Positions 18,150 to 25,914 of a stretch of 25,914 nt of DNA are shown in pieces; within the stretch, counting starts at the first letter, position 1; every line of letters starts with the position of its first letter. The DNA comes from Prevotellaceae bacterium. Its GTDB lineage: Bacteria; Bacteroidota; Bacteroidia; Bacteroidales; UBA932. The position numbers were made by a program, and so were the translations under genes. The stretch covers positions 1-25,914 of the forward strand of contig JAITQP010000196.1 in NCBI GenBank assembly GCA_031288885.1, given 5' to 3'. Below the pieces are notes generated by a model. It ran no database searches. It saw nothing but the letters and a program-made list of their open reading frames with translations, and was not told the origin of the DNA.

Positions 18150-19412
18150 ATGAATTTCAATCAAAGGCAGAAAGTAGTAACCAAGGCATACGAACAGCTA
18201 ATCACCCGAAAAAATAAACCCGTTCTGTTGGGTAACGGTATTTTTGAGCGTTACGAAAATCCTGTGTTGACGCGAAATCATACTCCCGTTTTCTGGCGCT
18301 ACGATTTAAATCCGGAAACCAACCCCTACTTCATGGAGCGCTTTGGCATTGGCGGCACGTTCAACGCGGGCGCCATAAAGTGGAGGGGGAAGTACCTGCT
18401 GGTGGCGCGCGTGGAGGGCAGCGACCGCAAGTCGTTTTTTGCCGTAGCCGAAAGCCCTAACGGCGTGGACAACTTCCGCTTTTGGGATTACCCTATTGCA
18501 ATGCCCGAAGCGGACAATCCGGCAACAAACATTTACGACATGCGCCTCACCGCCCACGAGGACGGCTGGATTTACGGCATTTTTTGCGTGGAGCGCAAAG
18601 ACTCCGGCGCGCCTGCTGGCGACCTCTCATCGGCGGTGGCGGCGGCGGGGATTGCGCGCACCCGTGACTTGCTTACGTGGGAGCGCCTGCCCGACCTGAA
18701 ATCGAAGAGCCAGCAGCGCAATGTAGTCCTGCACCCCGAATTTGTGGGCGGCAAGTATGCGCTCTACACCCGCCCGCAGGACGGCTTTATTGACGCGGGG
18801 AGCGGCGGCGGCATCGGCTGGGCGCTCATTGACGACATTACCCGCGCCGAGGTGAAGGGTGAGGCCATTATCAACTCCCGCCGCTACCATACCATCAAAG
18901 AGGTGAAGAACGGCGAGGGAGCGCCTCCCATCAAAACGCCAAAAGGGTGGCTGCATCTGGCGCACGGCGTGCGGGGCTGCGCGGCGGGGCTGCGCTACGT
19001 GCTCTACCTCTACCTGACGGATTTGGAGCATCCCGACAGGCTGATTGCCGAGCCGGCGGGGCACCTCATTGCGCCCACCAACGGCGAGCGCACCGGCGAC
19101 GTCTCAAACGTGCTGTTCTCCAACGGCTGGATTGCCGACGACGACGGAACGGTTTTCATCTACTACGCCTCCAGCGATACGCGCATGCACGTCGCCGTTT
19201 CGTCCATCGACCGCCTGCTGGACTACTGCCTGCACACCGCCCCCGACGGCTACTGCTCCGCCGCGTCGGTGGCTACGCTGACGGAGCTGATTAGAAGAAA
19301 CAAGCACATTCCGTCGGAGGCGCTATCGGATGCACTAAAGAAGTCGGAGCGGGGCGAAGATTTGGTAGCCTGTCGCGATATTGAGGATATGGTTACCAAA
19401 TTAGACATTTGA
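18150..19412 (+). CDS. GH130 phosphorylase (4-O-beta-D-mannosyl-D-glucose phosphorylase type)
   Basis: A 420-residue protein without a signal peptide, hence cytoplasmic. It is a five-bladed propeller of family GH130; features include [39 protein letters not shown] with the catalytic Asp at about 130, and [19 protein letters not shown]. The Asp position fits the proton donor of the B. fragilis mannosylglucose phosphorylase. Subfamily 1 members convert beta-mannosyl-1,4-glucose and phosphate into mannose-1-phosphate and glucose; mannobiose or mannooligosaccharide phosphorylases of subfamily 2 are the alternative. The neighbouring GPH symporter and the nearby AGE-family epimerase favour the mannosyl-glucose role. 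It lies 34 bases after the GH5_7 gene and 38 before the symporter. Confidence 0.9.
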   Translation: MNFNQRQKVVTKAYEQLITRKNKPVLLGNGIFERYENPVLTRNHTPVFWRYDLNPETNPYFMERFGIGGTFNAGAIKWRGKYLLVARVEGSDRKSFFAVAESPNGVDNFRFWDYPIAMPEADNPATNIYDMRLTAHEDGWIYGIFCVERKDSGAPAGDLSSAVAAAGIARTRDLLTWERLPDLKSKSQQRNVVLHPEFVGGKYALYTRPQDGFIDAGSGGGIGWALIDDITRAEVKGEAIINSRRYHTIKEVKNGEGAPPIKTPKGWLHLAHGVRGCAAGLRYVLYLYLTDLEHPDRLIAEPAGHLIAPTNGERTGDVSNVLFSNGWIADDDGTVFIYYASSDTRMHVAVSSIDRLLDYCLHTAPDGYCSAASVATLTELIRRNKHIPSEALSDALKKSERGEDLVACRDIEDMVTKLDI

Positions 19413-19450
19413 GCATTACTTCATAACCTCATACTTCATACCTCATACTT

Positions 19451-20893
19451 ATGACCATCTCCTTTAAAGAAAAAATCGGTTACGGCTTTGGCGACATGGC
19501 GTCGTCCATGTTCTGGAAAATATTCGGCATGTACCTGCTGTTTTTCTACGCCAAAGTTTTTGGCATTTCGCCGGCAGCCGCCGGCACCATGTTCCTGCTC
19601 ACGCGCATCTGGGACGCCATCAACGACCCGCTCATGGGCATTATTGCCGACCGCACCCGCTCGCGCTGGGGAAAATACCGACCCTACCTGCTGTGGTTTG
19701 CCGTGCCGTTTGCGCTGGTGGGCGTTGTAACGTTTTACACGCCGGACTTGGGGGAGAACGGGCGGCTAATCTACGCCTACCTCACCTACACGCTGATGAT
19801 GATGGTGTACACAGCCGTAAATGTGCCTTACGCTTCGCTGCTTGGCGTTATGTCGCCGCACCCAAAGGAGCGCAACATTCTCTCGTCGTACCGGATGTTT
19901 TTTGCGTTCGTCGGGAGCTTCATTACGTTCATGCTGCTGCAGCCGCTGGTGGACTTCTTTGCCGGCCTGTTTGATGCGGGCGCGGCCATCGTTTTCGACG
20001 CTACAAGCATCAGCCGCTCGCCTGCGGGCTGGACGGCTGCCGTGGCGGTGATAGGCGTCATCTGCGCGGCGCTGTTCTTCCTGTGCTTTAAGCTGACGCG
20101 CGAGCGGGTGAAGCCGGTGAACGAAAACGAAAATACCTCCATCCGGCAAGACCTGCGCAACCTTGCCCGCAACGCCCCGTGGTGGATTTTGATGGGGTCG
20201 GGGCTTGCCGCGCTGCTCTTTAACGCCATCCGCGACAGCGTGGCGCTGTTCTACTTTGCCGACTACATCCAAATCAGCTACAAGATGCCCGTGCTGGGCT
20301 GGACCGTCGCCACCATTTACCTGCTGGTGGGGCAGGCCGCCAACATGGTTGGCGTAGCCCTTGCCGCGCCGCTGTCGAACCGCTACGGCAAGAAAAAAAC
20401 GTACATGGTAGCCATGGGCCTTGCTGCCGTCCTGAGCGCTTTCTTCTTTTTCCTCGCGCCACACCAAATTGCGTGGATAATGACGCTGCAGGTACTCATC
20501 TCCATTTGCGCCGGCTACGTGCTGCCGCTGCTCTGGAGCATGTACGCCGACATTGTCGACTATCAGGAGCTGAAGACCAAGCGTCGCGCCACAGGTCTGA
20601 TTTTCTCCTCGTCGTCCATGTCGCAAAAGATGGGCTGGGCGTTTGGCGCTGCGCTGAGCGGGTGGCTGCTGGCGTGGTTTGGCTACGACCAAATGTCCGC
20701 CGTGCAACCCGACTCCGCCATTTTTGGCGTACGCCTCATGCTGAGCTGGCTACCGGCTATTAGCTGCGTGCTCGCCGTGCTGGGAATGATGTTCTATCCG
20801 CTGTCCGAAAAGCGTGTAAAGGAAATTGCAGGCGTGCTGGAGGCGTGGCGGACAAAAAGCTGTGTAAAATCTAATAAATCTGTACGCGCATGA
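19451..20893 (+). CDS. GPH-family sugar:cation symporter (MFS)
   Basis: A 480-residue inner membrane protein with about 12 hydrophobic segments, of the glycoside-pentoside-hexuronide (MelB-like) family. WDAINDPLMG at about 54-63 contains the Asp pair (55 and 59) that forms the cation site in MelB, and RSRWGKYRPYLLW is the typical loop 2-3 motif. A second conserved stretch, PLLWSMYADIVDYQELKT, lies in the C-terminal half. The likely cargo is mannobiose or mannosyl-glucose and short mannooligosaccharides, by analogy with the transporter between the GH130 and epimerase genes in B. fragilis. The upstream gap contains short near-repeats (CTCATACTT twice, at 19429 and 19443). It is the last gene of the compact PUL; no terminator hairpin is seen after it. 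Confidence 0.92.
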   Translation: MTISFKEKIGYGFGDMASSMFWKIFGMYLLFFYAKVFGISPAAAGTMFLLTRIWDAINDPLMGIIADRTRSRWGKYRPYLLWFAVPFALVGVVTFYTPDLGENGRLIYAYLTYTLMMMVYTAVNVPYASLLGVMSPHPKERNILSSYRMFFAFVGSFITFMLLQPLVDFFAGLFDAGAAIVFDATSISRSPAGWTAAVAVIGVICAALFFLCFKLTRERVKPVNENENTSIRQDLRNLARNAPWWILMGSGLAALLFNAIRDSVALFYFADYIQISYKMPVLGWTVATIYLLVGQAANMVGVALAAPLSNRYGKKKTYMVAMGLAAVLSAFFFFLAPHQIAWIMTLQVLISICAGYVLPLLWSMYADIVDYQELKTKRRATGLIFSSSSMSQKMGWAFGAALSGWLLAWFGYDQMSAVQPDSAIFGVRLMLSWLPAISCVLAVLGMMFYPLSEKRVKEIAGVLEAWRTKSCVKSNKSVRA

Positions 20894-20914
20894 TTTACGA
20901 ATAAAAAAATACAT

Positions 20915-20922
20915 TACCTTTG
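20915..20922 (+). promoter_or_regulatory. Candidate -7 element of the ABC-F gene
   Basis: TACCTTTG matches TAnnTTTG just after the symporter stop. The expected -33 position (about 20891-20896) has only TTTA. Transcription would start near 20930, giving a leader of about 137 bases. Confidence 0.45.
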
Positions 20923-20950
20923 CATCAAGCTTAATTTGATATCTACTCCA

Positions 20951-21049
20951 ATGAAAATGAATAGCTAATAGTTGGTTTACGAAGCCGACACTCTGACAGC
21001 ATCACGTAGCACCTCGGTTTAACGTTATTGCCTGCATTGATTTTCAGGC
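20951..21049 (+). promoter_or_regulatory. ABC-F leader with tiny ORF and hairpin
   Basis: The leader holds a five-codon ORF, ATG to TAA, at 20951-20968 (MKMNS) and a short hairpin in which GCCTG (21030-21034) pairs with CAGGC (21045-21049), 17 bases before the gene start. Leaders with small ORFs and hairpins control several antibiotic-resistance ABC-F genes by ribosome-mediated attenuation, but both elements are short enough to be chance. Confidence 0.25.
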
Positions 21050-21066
21050 CTCTATTTAGCTATATC

Positions 21067-22653
<1,587 letters not shown>

Positions 22654-22655
22654 TG

Positions 22656-22686
22656 TTGATTATAAGGAAAAGTTTGTATAACTTTG
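22656..22686 (+). promoter_or_regulatory. Promoter of the helicase gene
   Basis: TTG at 22656-22658, a gap of 20 bases and TAACTTTG at 22679-22686 match both parts of the Bacteroidota sigma-ABfr consensus at the standard spacing. Transcription would start near 22693, 20 bases before the ATG. Confidence 0.65.
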
Positions 22687-22712
22687 TGGAAAATAAATAA
22701 TCATAAAATAAA

Positions 22713-25691
22713 ATGGATAAAAAATGGCTGTCATATTGGAAAAAGAGTTTATCAGATTCTCTTAAAGGAGAGATTGAAGTAAGCAAATCGATATATTTTG
22801 AAATTGAAAATTTTGATATATCGAACTCGTCTCTATTCGACTTAAAAAAAATCAATAACATCATTAATGCTGAAGAAGATAGGATAAATAAGAAGAAAAG
22901 CGTATCTGATAAAAACAGCAAAAATTGGGTGGTTATAGAAGCCGCGAATGTGTTAATATCACCAATGAAATTAGCACCGATCTCGGAGCATCAGGTTTAC
23001 TTGGGGGGTAAAAAAGCGATATTTCCTTTTTGGTACCGTGCAACACTCAACAGGCAAGGTGAATTATCCATCCCCGAGGATGTTTTTCCTGTTTTTCAAA
23101 GAAAGTTACTAGAACCACTTATTGATGAAAAAACAGAATTTGTATTTGCTTCAGTAGAAGACGTGGATAACGCTGCATGTATCGGTAAAGAAAGTTACCA
23201 AGACTATTCGGAATATATTAATTATGTGCGAAAGATTTTTCAGACTGTTGGACGGCAGCCATTGGAAGAATATACATACTCCGGCTATAAAACTGTTTAT
23301 AATGGAATTATTTTATTGCCCGATGAAGAAATTAATGCAGCCATAAATATAATACCTCTTTATGAGAAAATTCTCAAAGAAAAAGAGTTGCCGGCACTGC
23401 TCAAGCATTTCATAACCCTTAATCATACATCGGAAAAATCCCCATTTGACGTATCCGAATTTATTGAATTGAACGATTTGCATGTGGGGCAAATGGGAGA
23501 TACCTTTCCAATATCTATCTCGCAAAGAAAGAGTCTGTACACTTTTTTGGAATCAAAGAGTAAGATTTTTGCTGTGAATGGTCCTCCCGGAACTGGAAAA
23601 ACAACTTTGCTGCAAAGTGTAGTGGCCAATAAAATGGTGGAAAATGCTATACGTGGAGGCAGCGCACCAGTTATCCTTGCCTGTTCGACGAACAATCAAG
23701 CGGTAACCAATATTATTGAGAGTTTCTCCAAATCTAACACCCAAGAAGGGGTGTTAAAAGGAAGATGGCTGCCCGAAATCGACGGTTATGCCACTTATCT
23801 CCCATCTGAAAGCAAGGATGATGTTGCATTGAAAGGCATAAATTACAAAAAACCAAGTGGCGATGGGTTATTCAAGAGAGTAGAAAATAAAGACTATTTA
23901 GAGGATGCAAAAAAGGAATTTTTACAAAAAAGCGCAGGCTATTTCCACATGCAATATATAAATATTGAGGAAGTTGTGCATAAGTTGCGAAACGAAATCA
24001 TAAATATACAATCAGCACTAAAAGATGCCTCATGTAAATGGAAAAACTATTTGGATGCCGAAAAGACATTTACCACTGTTTACCTAAAAGAAAATAACGA
24101 TGGTGTGAAGAATTATTACTCAGAGGACGACATATTATATGAATTACCTTTTGACGACGATATTAGCGACTTTACAAAATTAGAGGGACGAATTATTGAC
24201 TATTTTAAAAACGAAAGTTTTTTCAGAAGATTATTTTGCACCCTGAATTTAAAATCTGCTATCGAAAGTAGGGCTATCGAAATTAGAATTATACTGCGAG
24301 ATACGTTGATTTGTATAACGCCGGACTTTACTTTTAAGAAAAACAGCATCCTCGAACTTATTAACCACAAAATAACCATTGCAAAAAGTATCAAACAATC
24401 TATCAATGCATGGAAATCATGGAAAAAACAATACAATATTAAAGGCAATCCTCCCAAAACAGAAAAACAATATTGGGATTTTGAATATTTAAAACGCCTC
24501 CATAAAATAATCTCCAATTGCTTTTATGACGAATTAGACGTAACGGTGCGACACAAAGCATTCCAGCTGGCGCTGCATTACTGGGAAGGACGATGGCTTT
24601 TGAAATTAGAAGAAGACCTGCAAAGTCAGTTCGATAAAAAAGATATCGAGACGACAAAAAACAGATGGCAACGACAAGCAATGGTAACCCCTTGCTTTGT
24701 CAGCACATTTTATATGGCTCCAAAATTTTTCAGTGCATTTCGATTTCTAGCAAAGGGAGAAAATGGGAAAAAGATATATGATGAAATTCCTTTGTATAAC
24801 TTTATAGACTTATTGATTGTAGATGAAGCTGGGCAAGTTTCTCCCGAAGTAGGAACAGCCACTTTCGCTTTGGCTAAACAAGCAATAGTAGTGGGCGATG
24901 TAAAGCAAATAGAGCCGGTTTGGAATATTCTCGAAAATGTAGATATTGGAAATTTAAAGCAAGAGAAGTTGATAAGAGATTATAACGACCCTGTTTATAA
25001 AAAAATGTTTGAAAAAGGATTTCTTGCTTCTTCTGGTAACATTATGAAAATGGCTCAAAATGCCTCAGACTTTAAAGAACCCGGGTTAAATGGAAAAGGG
25101 ATTACACTTGTCGAGCACAGACGATGCTATGATGAAATTATAAGCTATTGTAATGATTTGGCATATAATGGTCAGCTAAAACCCTTGCGGGGAAAGGCAA
25201 AAAACGATGTGCTGTTTCCTCCGATGTATTGCATTCATGTGGAAGGGAGTTCGATGCCAATAAATGGTAGCCGCAGCAATCCAACCGAAGCGAAGGCAAT
25301 AGTAGATTGGATATGCACTAATAAGATAAAAATAGAGGCAAAATATGGGAAAAAAGTAGAAGATAGTGTCGGGATTATTACGCCATTTGTTGGACAAAAG
25401 AATATACTACGGGATGGCTTGAAACACGCCGGATTCGATGTGAGCAAAATAAAATTGGGAACTGTTCATGCGCTTCAAGGTGGAGAAAGGCCTATCATAC
25501 TATTTTCGATGGTTTATGGTAAGGGCGATACGGGAACCATGTTCTTTGACAGAGATAATAAACCCAATATGCTCAATGTGGCTGTTTCTCGTGCACAAGA
25601 CAACTTTATCGTATTTGCGAACACAAATATTTTAGATAAAACTGCAAAAACGCCTTCAGGAGTGTTGGCGAATCATTTAGTTTACCAATAA
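22713..25691 (+). CDS. UPF1/DNA2-like superfamily 1 helicase (AAA_11/AAA_12)
   Basis: A 992-residue protein with an N-terminal region of about 270 residues that I do not recognise, then SF1 helicase motifs: Walker A GPPGTGKTTLL (about 290), ACSTNNQAV (motif Ia-like), Walker B LLIVDEAGQVSPE with the Asp-Glu pair at about 704-705, VVGDVKQIEP (motif III), LVEHRRC (motif IV region), TVHALQGGE (from about 917, motif V) and NVAVSRAQDNFIVF (motif VI). About 400 residues, largely charged and helical-looking, separate motifs Ia and II, in the place where UPF1-like helicases carry accessory subdomains. The gene is clearly AT-rich, with AAA/ATA-rich codons, unlike the GC-rich PUL and ABC-F genes, which suggests recent horizontal transfer. 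Large solo helicases of this kind occur in defence islands, but no nuclease, methylase or other partner is visible, so a defence role is only a possibility. Confidence 0.85.
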   Translation: MDKKWLSYWKKSLSDSLKGEIEVSKSIYFEIENFDISNSSLFDLKKINNIINAEEDRINKKKSVSDKNSKNWVVIEAANVLISPMKLAPISEHQVYLGGKKAIFPFWYRATLNRQGELSIPEDVFPVFQRKLLEPLIDEKTEFVFASVEDVDNAACIGKESYQDYSEYINYVRKIFQTVGRQPLEEYTYSGYKTVYNGIILLPDEEINAAINIIPLYEKILKEKELPALLKHFITLNHTSEKSPFDVSEFIELNDLHVGQMGDTFPISISQRKSLYTFLESKSKIFAVNGPPGTGKTTLLQSVVANKMVENAIRGGSAPVILACSTNNQAVTNIIESFSKSNTQEGVLKGRWLPEIDGYATYLPSESKDDVALKGINYKKPSGDGLFKRVENKDYLEDAKKEFLQKSAGYFHMQYINIEEVVHKLRNEIINIQSALKDASCKWKNYLDAEKTFTTVYLKENNDGVKNYYSEDDILYELPFDDDISDFTKLEGRIIDYFKNESFFRRLFCTLNLKSAIESRAIEIRIILRDTLICITPDFTFKKNSILELINHKITIAKSIKQSINAWKSWKKQYNIKGNPPKTEKQYWDFEYLKRLHKIISNCFYDELDVTVRHKAFQLALHYWEGRWLLKLEEDLQSQFDKKDIETTKNRWQRQAMVTPCFVSTFYMAPKFFSAFRFLAKGENGKKIYDEIPLYNFIDLLIVDEAGQVSPEVGTATFALAKQAIVVGDVKQIEPVWNILENVDIGNLKQEKLIRDYNDPVYKKMFEKGFLASSGNIMKMAQNASDFKEPGLNGKGITLVEHRRCYDEIISYCNDLAYNGQLKPLRGKAKNDVLFPPMYCIHVEGSSMPINGSRSNPTEAKAIVDWICTNKIKIEAKYGKKVEDSVGIITPFVGQKNILRDGLKHAGFDVSKIKLGTVHALQGGERPIILFSMVYGKGDTGTMFFDRDNKPNMLNVAVSRAQDNFIVFANTNILDKTAKTPSGVLANHLVYQ

Positions 25692-25761
25692 AAAGGTGGA
25701 AATTAATGATAAATTGATTTCAAGAAATAATGTTTTCGAGATTAAGGCGAACAACATACCG

Positions 25762-25792
25762 TTGTACATCTAAAATTTTTCGAGTATGTTTG
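25762..25792 (+). promoter_or_regulatory. Promoter of the 2-epimerase gene
   Basis: TTG at 25762-25764, a 20-base gap and TATGTTTG at 25785-25792 fit the Bacteroidota consensus closely. Transcription would start near 25799, 22 bases before the start codon. The rest of the 129-base gap after the helicase is AT-rich, with no gene and no clear terminator. Confidence 0.65.
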
Positions 25793-25820
25793 TAACTCTT
25801 TTGCAAACAAAAATGACGCG

Positions 25821-25914
25821 ATGGCAATTTTTGAAAATGAATTAGAAAACGGCATCCTCTCCTTTTGGCTTAACCGTATGCAGGACAACGAGCACGGCGG
25901 CTTTTACGGTCGCA
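25821..25914 (+). CDS. Mannobiose/cellobiose 2-epimerase, AGE family (partial, 3' end cut)
   Basis: The first 31 codons are present, from ATG 25821 to the window edge. The sequence opens MAIFENELENGILSFWLNRM and continues DNEHGGFYGR, the typical N-terminus of cellobiose 2-epimerases and N-acylglucosamine 2-epimerase family proteins: a helix with a FW motif, then the GGFYG turn that is part of the (alpha/alpha)6 barrel active site. Upstream ATG 25813 is out of frame and stops after ten codons. Such enzymes convert mannobiose to mannosyl-glucose, the substrate of the GH130 enzyme encoded 6 kb upstream. No signal peptide is present, so it is cytoplasmic. The identification rests on a short fragment plus context. 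Confidence 0.75.
   Translation, partial: MAIFENELENGILSFWLNRMQDNEHGGFYGR

Noticed and set aside
16781..18160. 459-codon open frame on the minus strand opposite the GH5_7 gene
   Set aside because: The plus-strand frame has catalytic GH5 motifs and a lipobox; the antisense product shows no family motif and only composition-driven openness.
19420..19450. Short near-repeats (CTCATACTT and similar) before the symporter as a CRISPR or regulatory array
   Set aside because: There are only two or three imperfect copies of about 9 bases with no spacers; too short to support an array or a specific site.
19766..20707. 313-codon open frame on the minus strand opposite the symporter
   Set aside because: It is an antisense shadow of a clear 12-segment transporter, with no domain or signal.

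Overview
The window looks like a chromosomal piece of a Bacteroidota (probably Bacteroidales) genome. The evidence is a SusC/SusD pair, surface glycan-binding lipoproteins with IPT/TIG domains, Bacteroidota-type lipoboxes, and several upstream sequences matching the Bacteroidota sigma-ABfr consensus (TTG about 20 bases before TAnnTTTG). Most genes are GC-rich; one large gene near the right end is clearly AT-rich.

Layout. (1) 1-792: 3' end of a reverse transcriptase of the diversity-generating retroelement (DGR) type, cut by the window edge. (2) 818-1897, minus strand: secreted GH43-like glycosidase. (3) 1898-2622: divergent intergenic region holding a perfect 69-base (AC)n microsatellite, a possible leader ORF that reads through it, and a terminator-like hairpin just before an AraC-type regulator. 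(4) 2623-20893: a polysaccharide utilisation locus (PUL), all on the plus strand: AraC regulator, SusC, SusD, two TIG-domain glycan-binding lipoproteins, GH26 lipoprotein mannanase, GH5 (GH5_2-like) lipoprotein, a CE7-type acetyl esterase fused to an N-terminal sugar-binding-like domain, a second GH5 (GH5_7-like mannanase) lipoprotein, cytoplasmic GH130 phosphorylase and a GPH-family sugar:cation symporter. (5) 20894-25691: an ABC-F ATPase with its own promoter and leader, then an AT-rich, 992-residue UPF1-like SF1 helicase. (6) 25821-25914: start of a mannobiose/cellobiose 2-epimerase (AGE family), with its own promoter.

How the genes fit together (inference from family knowledge). Surface lipoproteins bind and cut acetylated beta-mannan or glucomannan. 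SusCD imports oligosaccharides. The CE7 esterase removes acetyl groups, and the symporter carries disaccharides into the cytoplasm. There the epimerase converts mannobiose to mannosyl-glucose, which the GH130 enzyme phosphorolyses to mannose-1-phosphate and glucose. This resembles the known Bacteroides fragilis mannan operon order GH26, GH130, transporter, epimerase, except that here two unrelated genes separate transporter and epimerase. No alpha-galactosidase lies in the window, while an endoglucanase-like GH5 and an acetyl esterase do, so acetyl-glucomannan is a better substrate guess than galactomannan.

The most unusual signal is the araC leader: microsatellite, leader ORF and terminator hairpin are arranged as a phase-variable translational attenuator for the PUL regulator would be. 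This is a hypothesis from sequence only.
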